A DNA stretch of 7,934 nt from Candidatus Hydrogenedentota bacterium (GCA_016934125.1 JAFGTL010000681.1:1-7934), one strand, 5' to 3'. Counted from the stretch's first letter, positions 1-6,542 are shown. The notes: generated by a model from the letters alone, not told the origin. Made by a program: numbers and translations.

Positions 1-1181
1 CCGAGCCGGTAGCACGCCGTGCAGAAACTCGGCACGTAGCCGTCCTCGATCAACTCGCGCATCACCTCGTCCAGCGGCCGGATATCGCCCAGCGAGAACT
101 GCTCCCGCTCCATCACCTGGGCATCGCCCGCCTCGGTGTATCCGCCCAGCTCGATCCGGCTGCCCGCGTCGATCTGGCTCACGCCGAACCCCATCACCTC
201 GCGCCGCAGCGCCGGCTCCTCCCGGGCCGTGAGGATCATGCCCGTATACGGCACCGACAGTCGCAGGATCGCCACGAGCCGCTTGAACTCCGGATCGCTC
301 ACCAGGTGGGGCCAGTGCGAGCGCATGCCGCTCGCCGGACGCAACCGCGGGAAACTGATCGTGTGCGGCCCGACGCCGTAGCGCTGCTGCAGGTAGAGGG
401 CATGGCTTACCAGCCCCAGCACCTCGAATCGCCAGTCATACAGGCCGAACAGCGCCCCGATGCCAACGTCGTCGCAGCCCGCCTCGAACGCGCGGCTCAG
501 CCCGTCCAGCCGCCAGAGATAGTCGCCCTTGATTGTGTAGGCCGGATGCATCCGCGCGTACGTCTCGTGATGATACGTCTCCTGGAAGATCTGGTATGTG
601 CCGATGCCCGCTTCCTTCACGATCCGGTATCCGTCGTGATCCAGCGGCGCCGCATTGATGTTCACCCGCCGGATCTCGCCGTGCCCCACCTTGAACTCAT
701 AGGCCGTCCGCACGCACTCCGCGATGAACTCCGGCCCGTAGTCCGGGTGCTCGCCGAACACCAGGATCAGCCGCTTGTGCCCCTTGTTCTCGAGTGCCCG
801 CAACTGATCCCGGATCTCATCCGGGCTCAGCGTCCGCCGGATAGACTCCCGGTTCGTGCTGCGGAACGCGCAGTAGCGGCAGTCGTTGACGCAGTAGTTG
901 CCGATGTAGAGCGGGGCGAACAGCACGATCCGGTTGCCGTACACGTTGCGCTTCAACGAGCGCGCCGCATCGAAGATCTCCTCGAGCAGATCCGCGTCCT
1001 CGGCGGCCAGGAGCGCCGCCGTCTCTTCGACGGCCAGCGGTTCCTTGGCCAGGCTTTTCGCGATGATCTCGCGAATCCGAACGGCATCCGCCTCCGTCCC
1101 GTCCACCAGGCCGCTCAACATCGCGTCATCGATGAAATCGGCTGCACCCTCGCTCAACTTGTGCTTCGTCGTCACTGACAT
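1..1181 (-). CDS. hydG: [FeFe] hydrogenase H-cluster radical SAM maturase HydG (3' end outside window)
   Basis: HydG is a cytoplasmic radical SAM enzyme that cleaves tyrosine to p-cresol and supplies the CO/CN-bearing iron synthon for the H-cluster of [FeFe] hydrogenase (family knowledge). Seen here: a radical SAM CxxxCxxC motif (GNYCVNDCRYCAF, Cys97/101/104), then family blocks GEIRRVNINAAPL (about 168-180), GIGTYQIFQETYH (192-204), DDVGIGALFGLYD (237-249) and GVGPHTISFPRL (269-280). The first two cysteines (387, 390) of the C-terminal accessory cluster motif, in FCTACYR, lie at the window edge. That accessory motif separates HydG from its relative ThiH. The frame stays open to base 1, so 393 codons are visible. 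HydG is usually about 470 residues, so roughly 75 residues, including the last cluster cysteine, are missing because the window ends. The ATG lies 14 bases after the ferredoxin stop, so the two genes are probably cotranscribed. No hydE or hydF is visible. Confidence 0.95.
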   Translation of the reverse strand, partial: MSVTTKHKLSEGAADFIDDAMLSGLVDGTEADAVRIREIIAKSLAKEPLAVEETAALLAAEDADLLEEIFDAARSLKRNVYGNRIVLFAPLYIGNYCVNDCRYCAFRSTNRESIRRTLSPDEIRDQLRALENKGHKRLILVFGEHPDYGPEFIAECVRTAYEFKVGHGEIRRVNINAAPLDHDGYRIVKEAGIGTYQIFQETYHHETYARMHPAYTIKGDYLWRLDGLSRAFEAGCDDVGIGALFGLYDWRFEVLGLVSHALYLQQRYGVGPHTISFPRLRPASGMRSHWPHLVSDPEFKRLVAILRLSVPYTGMILTAREEPALRREVMGFGVSQIDAGSRIELGGYTEAGDAQVMEREQFSLGDIRPLDEVMRELIEDGYVPSFCTACYRL

Positions 1182-1195
1182 GACACCATTCTACC

Positions 1196-1414
1196 CTACA
1201 TCCGGCTTCCGGTTCCTGCCCCGTCCATTTCGGCGGCCTTCTCCGCGAAGCCGAGTGCGCCCCGCAAGCACTCGTCGACGCATGAACCGCACTCTGTACA
1301 CCGCGCAGGATCGATCACCACGATCCGAGCCCCCATGCTGATCGCCTTCGCAGCACATACCGTCATGCAAACACCGCATCCAATGCACTTATTCGCGTCC
1401 ACTCGCACTGCCAT
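1196..1414 (-). CDS. Small 2[4Fe-4S] dicluster ferredoxin
   Basis: This 72-residue protein carries two complete bacterial ferredoxin motifs: Cys10/13/16/20 (CIGCGVCMTVC) and Cys39/42/45/49 (CTECGSCVDEC). Each would hold a [4Fe-4S] cluster using three cysteines of one motif and one of the other. It is a soluble, low-potential electron carrier by family. The proline often found after the last cysteine of each motif is replaced (CAA and CLR). The start was chosen at the ATG of MAVRVDANKC, because a purine-rich GAGAGGT lies a short distance upstream and the fold begins here. The frame stays open far upstream, antisense to the next gene, but that extension is low-complexity and not ferredoxin-like. 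The protein ends in a tail without recognisable motifs. It directly precedes hydG, so it may feed electrons to HydG or to the hydrogenase. Which of these is inference. Confidence 0.92.
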   Translation of the reverse strand: MAVRVDANKCIGCGVCMTVCAAKAISMGARIVVIDPARCTECGSCVDECLRGALGFAEKAAEMDGAGTGSRM

Positions 1415-1619
1415 CTTCAACTTACCTCTCTCATCGAGTCTCGTGGATTCAGAACCGCGTGTGCCGCTGTGCTCCGGCCACCGGCGCGCCCGGGCGTGCC
1501 CGTTCCTGGCGAGAAATGCAGGAATGGCGGCCCTGCTGAACCGGAATGGCGCGGAGGAGGTCTCGGGGCCTGCGCAGGAAGATTGCCTGGAGGACAGGCG
1601 GCGCGACGCTGTAGCACAC

Positions 1620-1629
1620 GTTCCGGAAC
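1620..1629. repeat. Perfect 10-bp palindrome GTTCCGGAAC
   Basis: This is a self-complementary 10-mer placed where transcription from the candidate ferredoxin-hydG promoter would begin. A repressor site is one possible reading. The flanking bases do not extend the dyad. Confidence 0.5.
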
Positions 1630-1631
1630 AC

Positions 1632-1661
1632 AGTTTACCACACCATGTCCTGCAAAGGCAA
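1632..1661 (-). promoter_or_regulatory. Candidate promoter for ferredoxin-hydG
   Basis: On the minus strand, TTGCCT (1656-1661) and TAAACT (1632-1637) are separated by 18 bases. Each matches the sigma-70 consensus at four of six positions. The implied transcript start (about 1625) falls in the perfect palindrome GTTCCGGAAC, and the -35 box overlaps the inverted repeat CTGCAAA/TTTGCAG. The sequence is AT-richer than its surroundings. This is a match by eye, and the sigma factor preference of the organism is unknown. Confidence 0.3.
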
Positions 1662-1668
1662 TTTGCAG
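1650..1668. repeat. 7-bp inverted repeat CTGCAAA-N5-TTTGCAG
   Basis: The arms at 1650-1656 and 1662-1668 are perfectly complementary around a GGCAA loop. The repeat covers the candidate -35 of the ferredoxin-hydG promoter. It could be an operator, or chance. It resembles no regulator site I can name with confidence. Confidence 0.5.
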
Positions 1669-1730
1669 CGCGGTTTACGAGACCGCACCCGCCCTCTTCC
1701 CCTCGTCGCGCCGCGTCCATCCCGGCAACA

Positions 1731-1759
1731 TTGATGGACGCGCCGTTCCTTGATACTAT
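1731..1759 (+). promoter_or_regulatory. Candidate promoter for the HD-GYP-like gene
   Basis: TTGATG (1731-1736) and TACTAT (1754-1759) are spaced by 17 bases, each matching four of six sigma-70 consensus positions. A transcript start near 1766 would leave a leader of about 24 bases containing the Shine-Dalgarno-like TGAGGG (1777-1782), seven bases before the ATG. The geometry is good, but the sequence match is moderate. Confidence 0.42.
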
Positions 1760-1789
1760 CAGGGCGAGTCGAGGGGTGAGGGTTCGCGT

Positions 1790-2971
1790 ATGCGTCTGGA
1801 GAGCGTCGATAAGTTGAAACCCGGCGATGTCGTCGCGCGGCCTATCTGCGACGACAAGGGCCAGGTGCTGCTGCACGATGGCGTGGAGCTCAAGGCCGGC
1901 TACATCAGCATGCTGAAGCAGAAGGGCTTCAACCGGATCTACGTCCGCGAAGCCGACTGCCCCGTCGAGGTCGAGCCGGACGAGGAGTTGAGCCCCGCCA
2001 CGCGCAGCCGTGCCCTGGCCGCCTTGCGCGAGGGATTCGGCGCCCTCGAAGGCGAACTCCGCAACGTGGTGAAGCGCGATTCCCTCCGCGATCTCGAGGA
2101 TGCGTGTGGATCGAGCGCCATGCAGGCCCTCCTGAAGCCTACCGGGCCGATCGGCAAGATAAGCGAACTCGTGGCCCAGATCCTCGAGGAGGTGCTCACC
2201 CAGCCCACCCTGGCCGGGCTGCGTTCCATCAAGTCGGCCGACTCCCAACTCTATGACCACTCGCTCGACGTGTGCGTCGCCGCCATCATGATCGGGCATG
2301 CCGTCGGCATGACGAACATCCGCCTCGGCCAACTCGCCACCGGCTGCCTCCTCCACGACATCGGCATGATCTTCGTCCCGGAGGGCGTGAGCGAAACCGG
2401 CCGGATCCGCCAGCACACGCTGCTCGGTTTCGAGCTGCTCAGGAACAGCCCCGATCCCGACATCCTCGCGCCCCACGTCGCCCTCGAACACCACGAACAC
2501 CAGGACGGAACCGGCCAGCCCCGCGGCCTGCGCGGCAGCAACACCATCGCCCGAGTCCGCGTCCAGGGCCAGCCCGTGCCCACCCTGATCGGCGAGATCG
2601 CCGCCGTCGCCAACGCCTACGATGCCTTGTCGGCCGGCGATGGCGGCCGGGGGGTCATCACACCCGATCGCATCATCGCCGCCATATCCGCCGGCGCGGG
2701 CACCCTCTTCAACCGGGAGGTTGTCAACGCCTTTCTTCGCGTCGTCCCCGTCTACGGCAAAGGAATGGATGTCCAGGTTCGTTCCGAGCCCTACATGAAC
2801 CACGGCGCCGTCGTCTCGAGAGTCAATCCCGCGCGGCTGGATCGGCCCGAGATCATCATCTATCGGAACGAGAAGGGCAAGCCCATCACGCCCGTTACCG
2901 TCGACTTGGCCGACGAGATGGCCATCGAGATCCGCCACCTCCCGGCACCATCGAAGCCCGTGCCCGAATGA
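1790..2971 (+). CDS. HD-GYP-like phosphohydrolase-domain protein with altered signature
   Basis: HD-GYP proteins are usually c-di-GMP phosphodiesterases. This 393-residue protein begins with a segment (about 9-53, PGDVVARPI to RIYVRE) like the N-terminal region of many HD-GYP proteins, followed by a helical linker and an HD domain at about 140-320. Visible HD-type residues are His157 (YDHS), His189-Asp190 (HDIG), His209 (RQHT), His229, His234-His235 and Asp239 (HHEHQDGTGQP), plus ANAYDAL at 274-280. The metal-ligand skeleton looks largely intact. However, the HDxGK lysine is Met193, the GYP triplet reads GQP, and the usual charged stretch after NAYDAL is replaced by a glycine-rich one. A C-terminal tail of about 70 residues matches nothing I recognise. 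There is no signal peptide or membrane segment, so it is probably cytoplasmic. It may be a c-di-GMP sensor or a phosphohydrolase with another substrate. TGAGGG seven bases upstream supports the start. Confidence 0.85.
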   Translation: MRLESVDKLKPGDVVARPICDDKGQVLLHDGVELKAGYISMLKQKGFNRIYVREADCPVEVEPDEELSPATRSRALAALREGFGALEGELRNVVKRDSLRDLEDACGSSAMQALLKPTGPIGKISELVAQILEEVLTQPTLAGLRSIKSADSQLYDHSLDVCVAAIMIGHAVGMTNIRLGQLATGCLLHDIGMIFVPEGVSETGRIRQHTLLGFELLRNSPDPDILAPHVALEHHEHQDGTGQPRGLRGSNTIARVRVQGQPVPTLIGEIAAVANAYDALSAGDGGRGVITPDRIIAAISAGAGTLFNREVVNAFLRVVPVYGKGMDVQVRSEPYMNHGAVVSRVNPARLDRPEIIIYRNEKGKPITPVTVDLADEMAIEIRHLPAPSKPVPE

Positions 2972-3026
2972 GCGCGCTGCACTGCCGTGGCAACGGGCGC
3001 GATCACCCGTAAGAAAGGGACTACAC

Positions 3027-3818
3027 ATGACGTGGATAGGCTGTATCGCAGGAATGCCCGTCGTACTGTTCGCGCTTGCCGCCTCATCTGAGCCCGCGGC
3101 CGAGCCAACCGAGATCAGGTGTCCCGGCGACTACGGCGGCCATCTCCAGGGCGTGGCCACCGATCAGCGTGACGCCATCTTCTGGAGTTTCACCGTCCAA
3201 CTCGTCAAGACGGACATACACGGCGCCATCCTTGCCAAGGTGGATGTGCCCAACCACCACGGCGACCTCGAGTACCACGACGGCCAGGTGTACGTCGCCG
3301 TCAACCTCGGTGCGTTCAACCAGGAGCCCGGCCAGGCCGACTCGTGGATCTACGTGTACAACGCCGGCGATCTTGCCTTGATCGGCCGGCACGAGGCGCC
3401 CGAACTCGTCCACGGCGCCGGCGGCATGGCCTATCACAACGGCCGGTTCATCGTCATCGGCGGGCTGCCGGAAGGCTACAACGAGAACTACGCCTACGAA
3501 TACGACGAGGATCTCAAGTTCATCAAGCGACACGTGGTGGACAGCGGCTACACGCGGATGGGCATTCAGACGGCCGGCTACTTCAAGGGCCATTGGTGGT
3601 TCGGCTGCTACGAAGATCACAAGGGACTCCTCAAGTGCGACGAGTCCTTCCACGTGGTAGGCCGGTATGATCCCAATTACGCGGTGGGCATCGCCCAACT
3701 CACACCCGCCCAGTGCCTCCGCGGCATCACGGAGCGTGTCGAAGGCACCAAGCGCTATACGGGCCGCGTGGTGATCGATGTGCCCGGCAAGGAGACGCCC
3801 GCACCGCCGGCCGAGTGA
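3027..3818 (+). CDS. Exported protein with beta-propeller-like repeats, function unknown
   Basis: I do not recognise a named family for this 263-residue protein. Residues 1-24 form a hydrophobic segment ending in small residues (LFALAASSEPAAEP), consistent with a Sec signal peptide. Unusually, no lysine or arginine precedes the hydrophobic core. The mature part shows recurring units of the form H-G-x-x-G-[MLV]-x-[YT]-x-x-G-x-[FV], about 40-50 residues apart: near 39-54, 78-92, 129-146 and 179-194. Each has a short aromatic-rich beta strand, as in propeller blades. Four visible units are few for a closed propeller, so it may need divergent blades or be another beta-rich fold. The C-terminus (about 254-263) is proline-rich. 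AAAGGGA upstream of the ATG is a plausible ribosome site. It follows the HD-GYP-like gene by 55 bases and may be cotranscribed. Its stop lies 12 bases from that of the convergent hydrolase gene. Confidence 0.75.
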   Translation: MTWIGCIAGMPVVLFALAASSEPAAEPTEIRCPGDYGGHLQGVATDQRDAIFWSFTVQLVKTDIHGAILAKVDVPNHHGDLEYHDGQVYVAVNLGAFNQEPGQADSWIYVYNAGDLALIGRHEAPELVHGAGGMAYHNGRFIVIGGLPEGYNENYAYEYDEDLKFIKRHVVDSGYTRMGIQTAGYFKGHWWFGCYEDHKGLLKCDESFHVVGRYDPNYAVGIAQLTPAQCLRGITERVEGTKRYTGRVVIDVPGKETPAPPAE

Positions 3819-3830
3819 AACCCGCCCGCC

Positions 3831-5180
3831 CTACCGGAGCGCCGCGTCCACCCCAAGCAGCGCCTCCACGAGTTCGTCGTGGATGTTCGCGTACGGCAGT
3901 TTCGACGTGAGGAACGGCACGAAATCGGCCGCGTATCCCCCCTGTTTCGCCATGGTTCTGTCCGGGGCATAGCCGACAGAGTCGTTCGTGAGCCCCGCCA
4001 CAAGCGTGATCGGCCCGGCCGCCCGCTCGACGACGTCGTTCTTGATGGCCTGGAACGTCTCGAACCCCGAACCCAGGATTGCCACCGGCCCGATCCGCAT
4101 GCCGGCCACGTCCGTCGGCCCCCCGGTGTCTTCCCCCGCATCGAGCTGCGAGATGATCCGCCGCAGCGCCACGGCCCACACCGTGTCCATCCGGAGTTCG
4201 GCGCCGGCGCCATCCGTCGCGTCGAGCGCGTGCAGCCGCGATTCGTGCTCCTCGAGCGTTCCGCGGAGTTGCCCGAGATCGTACTCCCGCCGCGTGAAGC
4301 AGACGGCCTTCCGGCAATGGGCGATCCCGTCCACCGCGAACGGCACCGCCGCGTCGAGCCCGGCCCGCAGCGCGCCCGCATACCGCCCGGCGATCACGTC
4401 CAGCGCCAGCAACGATTCCGCCTCGGGCTTGTGCACCACGCAGGTGTTCACATCGCCCTGCGCCCCCTGCACGAAGAGCCCGACGCTGCCCGGGTGCTCC
4501 CGTTCGAGCAGGTTCGTGGCCACCCCGGCGTAATCGCCATGGATGTAGCGCGTCTCCGCGCAGCATACCACCGGATGGCATCCGAAGTAGCTGAAGAAAC
4601 CCAACAGGCGCCCCTCCGCGCGGGCCGTTACCACGTGGCAGGTGGTGTCCGTCAGTTCCGGCTTGGCCGGCCGCCAGTCATCGCGTAGCGCCGCTTCGAG
4701 CGCCGGCGTCTCGCGCTCATACTCGCGGTTGATCCCGATCCCCTCGCAGGGCACCTCCGCATGGGCCAGTTCGACGTCCTCCGGGCACGCCTCGAGCCGT
4801 TCCCACGCGCGCACACAGGCCGTCGCGATGCGCGACGGCAGCGTTTCGCAATACACCGCGTCCGCCTCGCCCCATCCCACGTACGGCCCCGTGCTCGGGC
4901 CGCTGTGCGTGTGCGAGCAGCAGATCAGCAGGCCTTCTGCTGCCTCTGGCCCGACATGCTCCGCCACCAGGCCCCGCACCCGCTCCGTCATGGCCGCCGT
5001 CACGCCGATGAGATCGCACGTCACCAGCGTTGCCCGCACGCCGCCGTGCTCGATGGCCATGGCGCGCGCCCACAGCCTGTCCCGCACCCCGACGCTGTGC
5101 CGCAGCCGGAACGGCCCGAACCCGCACAGTTCCACGCCCACCCGCGGCGTGATGCTGTTCTTCGCGAAACCTACCCGCAT
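3831..5180 (-). CDS. Short neutral/alkaline ceramidase-fold hydrolase, probably cytoplasmic
   Basis: This is a 449-residue relative of the N-terminal catalytic domain of neutral/alkaline non-lysosomal ceramidases, zinc amidases that split N-acyl sphingosine. Motifs seen in order: the N-terminal ITPRVGVELCG (10-20), VRDRLWARAM (32-41), SHTHSGP (89-95), FGCHPV (199-204), HGDYAG (214-219), VQGAQGDVN (237-245), GSGFETF (370-376) and LTNDSVGYAPDR (397-408). His90 or His92, His202, Glu374 and Tyr404 are plausible zinc or active-site residues by alignment from memory. Classical members are secreted, with about 650-700 residues and a C-terminal immunoglobulin-like domain. Here both the signal peptide and that domain are absent, so the true substrate may be another amide. 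The start was chosen at the ATG sharing one base with the aminotransferase stop (TGATG), with GGAGG ten bases upstream. The frame is open further upstream but inside the aminotransferase gene, in low-complexity sequence. Confidence 0.88.
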   Translation of the reverse strand: MRVGFAKNSITPRVGVELCGFGPFRLRHSVGVRDRLWARAMAIEHGGVRATLVTCDLIGVTAAMTERVRGLVAEHVGPEAAEGLLICCSHTHSGPSTGPYVGWGEADAVYCETLPSRIATACVRAWERLEACPEDVELAHAEVPCEGIGINREYERETPALEAALRDDWRPAKPELTDTTCHVVTARAEGRLLGFFSYFGCHPVVCCAETRYIHGDYAGVATNLLEREHPGSVGLFVQGAQGDVNTCVVHKPEAESLLALDVIAGRYAGALRAGLDAAVPFAVDGIAHCRKAVCFTRREYDLGQLRGTLEEHESRLHALDATDGAGAELRMDTVWAVALRRIISQLDAGEDTGGPTDVAGMRIGPVAILGSGFETFQAIKNDVVERAAGPITLVAGLTNDSVGYAPDRTMAKQGGYAADFVPFLTSKLPYANIHDELVEALLGVDAALR

Positions 5181-6472
5181 CAGCCCCGTGCCTCCGAATC
5201 CGCCTCGAAGTGCGCCCGCACCGCCGCTAAGCTCCCGTTCACCTTGTCCACCGCCGCCACAATCCCGTCCAGATAGGCCCTGTCGCCCAGCAGATGGGTG
5301 TGACTCATCAGCACGGCCGTCTCCGCGCACGCACGCTCCGCGTTCGGCAGTTCGAGGCGGGCATAATCCTGCACCGCCGCCGCATCCCGATACGGAATCG
5401 GGCTTGTCCGATCATACAGATTCAGCAGCGGATTCCTGTACACCACGCCATACGTTGCACCGAGCCCTGCCCCTTCGGCCGCCAGCGCCCGGCAGTACAT
5501 GTCGCGCGTCACGCCCCCGGCCTGCCCCGGATCGAAGAAGAACGTCATGCAGTAGTACGACTGCCGCGTCACGCGCGCATCGCGTTTCACCGCCTGCAGC
5601 GGCCCGCCGGCCGCCTCGAGCCGCTCCGCCAGGTAGGCGGCGCTTTCCTCGCGGTGCGCCATCTGCTCCGGCAGCCGCGACAACCCGCCCCGGAGCAGCA
5701 CCGCCTGCATCTCCGTGATCCGGTAGTTGTGCCCATACCGGTTGCCCTGCACCAAGTCATCGTAGGGCGCCTCCTCCACGTTCCCCGGGCGCCACCCCAC
5801 CTGCTTCAGCGCGAAACAAGTTTCGTATACCTCTTTGTCGTTGCACGTCACCGCGCCGCCCTCGCCGCTCGTGAGCACCTTGCTCTGCTGGAACGAGAAG
5901 CTGCCCGCATCGCCCAGGGCGCCCGCGCACACGCCGCGCCATTGACTGCCGTGCTGGTGGGCCACATCCTCGACGATCCTCAGGCCGCGGCGCTTCGCGA
6001 TGTCCCCGATCGCGTCCATATCGCACATGCATCCATACAGATGCACCGGGATCGCCGCTTTCGTTCTCGGCGTGATCGCCGCCTCCATCGCCGCCGGATC
6101 CATACACAACGTCACCGGATCGATGTCCACGAACACTACGTTCGCTCCGATGTCCATGGCCGCCTGCGCCGTCGCCACCCACGTCAGCGCCGGCACCAGC
6201 ACCTCGTCGCCCGGCTCAACCCCCACCGCCTGTAACGCACATTGCAGCGTCACCGTCCCGTTCGCCAGGCACAGGCAGTAGCGCGTGCCGATGAAGGCCT
6301 TGTACTCCTCACAGAATGCCCGTTCGTGCGGCCCTAACCAGCTCCACTTGCCGCTCCGCACGACCTCCGCCATCCACGCCGCTTCCTGCTCGCCCGCCAC
6401 CGGCCACGCCGGCGCCTGCGCCGCCACCGCGGGCGTTCCGCCCGTCAACGCCAACTCCGATTGAGAACCCAT
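5180..6472 (-). CDS. DegT/DnrJ/EryC1/StrS-family PLP aminotransferase
   Basis: This 430-residue fold-type I aminotransferase is full length for the family, which transfers an amino group (often from glutamate or glutamine) to keto sugars, inososes or related ketones. Visible motifs: the phosphate-binding LANGTVTLQCAL (69-80), PALTWVATAQA (94-104), HLYGCMCDMDAI (144-155), EDVAHQHGS (168-176; Asp169 would contact the PLP nitrogen), SFSFQQSKVLTSGEGGA (191-207; Lys198 is the expected Schiff-base lysine) and GHNYRITEMQAVL (247-259). The QQSK context resembles, from memory, the AHBA synthase and inosose aminotransferase branch more than the common nucleotide-sugar enzymes, so an inosose or other cyclic ketone is a guess for the substrate. 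GGAGG lies ten bases before the ATG. It overlaps the hydrolase gene by one base and follows the DapA-like gene after 160 bases on the same strand. Confidence 0.93.
   Translation of the reverse strand: MGSQSELALTGGTPAVAAQAPAWPVAGEQEAAWMAEVVRSGKWSWLGPHERAFCEEYKAFIGTRYCLCLANGTVTLQCALQAVGVEPGDEVLVPALTWVATAQAAMDIGANVVFVDIDPVTLCMDPAAMEAAITPRTKAAIPVHLYGCMCDMDAIGDIAKRRGLRIVEDVAHQHGSQWRGVCAGALGDAGSFSFQQSKVLTSGEGGAVTCNDKEVYETCFALKQVGWRPGNVEEAPYDDLVQGNRYGHNYRITEMQAVLLRGGLSRLPEQMAHREESAAYLAERLEAAGGPLQAVKRDARVTRQSYYCMTFFFDPGQAGGVTRDMYCRALAAEGAGLGATYGVVYRNPLLNLYDRTSPIPYRDAAAVQDYARLELPNAERACAETAVLMSHTHLLGDRAYLDGIVAAVDKVNGSLAAVRAHFEADSEARG
5190..5202 (-). promoter_or_regulatory. Ribosome binding site of the ceramidase-fold gene
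   Basis: On the minus strand this reads CGGATTCGGAGGC, with GGAGG ten bases before the ATG. It lies inside the last codons of the aminotransferase gene and decides the start of the hydrolase. The same 13 bases stand at the same distance before the aminotransferase ATG (6482-6494). Confidence 0.75.
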
Positions 6473-6481
6473 CTTTCACGC

Positions 6482-6494
6482 GCCTCCGAATCCG
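6482..6494 (-). promoter_or_regulatory. Ribosome binding site of the aminotransferase gene
   Basis: On the minus strand this reads CGGATTCGGAGGC, with GGAGG ten bases before the ATG. It is an exact copy, in sequence and spacing, of the site before the ceramidase-fold gene at 5190-5202. Confidence 0.7.
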
Positions 6495-6528
6495 TCCTGG
6501 CTTGTCGTTTTGCGCCTCGTTGATCGTT

Positions 6529-6542
6529 CAATCCGCGGATTG
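6529..6542. repeat. Perfect 14-bp palindrome CAATCCGCGGATTG
   Basis: This uninterrupted self-complementary 14-mer sits in the gap between the DapA-like and aminotransferase genes, about 60 bases before the aminotransferase ATG. It overlaps a weak minus-strand -10 candidate (CACAAT, 6539-6544) that stands 18 bases from TTGAAT (6563-6568). An operator controlling an internal promoter is a reasonable reading, but the promoter itself is weak. Confidence 0.55.

Larger units (their letters stand above)
1415..1789. other. Divergent intergenic region, no convincing gene
   Basis: About 375 bases separate the divergently transcribed ferredoxin and HD-GYP-like genes. Open frames inside it are proline/arginine-rich and resemble no family I know. 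It holds candidate promoters in both directions and a cluster of short dyads. These are TTCCTG/CAGGAA (1503-1508 with 1519-1524), the palindrome CCTGCGCAGG (1569-1578), GCCTG/CAGGC around a 5-base loop (1585-1599), the palindrome GTTCCGGAAC (1620-1629) and CTGCAAA/TTTGCAG (1650-1668). A 9-base direct repeat GGAATGGCG occurs at 1521 and 1543. If the minus-strand promoter at 1632-1661 is real, the ferredoxin-hydG mRNA has an untranslated leader of about 210 bases carrying the first three dyads. Confidence 0.6.

Noticed and set aside
306..1178. A 290-codon plus-strand frame opposite hydG
   Set aside because: It is an arginine/alanine/valine-rich antisense shadow. The opposite strand encodes clear HydG motifs throughout.
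1417..1641. Small minus-strand gene of 74 codons upstream of the ferredoxin
   Set aside because: The composition is proline/arginine-rich, it overlaps several dyads, has no convincing ribosome site and resembles no family.
1196..3028. A 610-codon minus-strand frame covering the ferredoxin and the whole antisense of the HD-GYP-like gene
   Set aside because: Only its last 72 codons are ferredoxin-like. The rest is glycine/aspartate/alanine-rich mirror sequence of a real gene in GC-rich DNA, with no domain motifs, and a ribosome site supports the short start at 1414.
5181..5330. A 50-residue N-terminal extension of the ceramidase-fold protein
   Set aside because: The extension lies inside the aminotransferase coding region, is glycine/arginine-rich and is unlike the family. 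The ATG in TGATG has GGAGG upstream and begins right at the conserved N-terminus.
5294..6235. A 313-codon plus-strand frame opposite the aminotransferase gene
   Set aside because: It is arginine/histidine-rich with no recognisable motif, and the minus strand has the full StrS-type aminotransferase.
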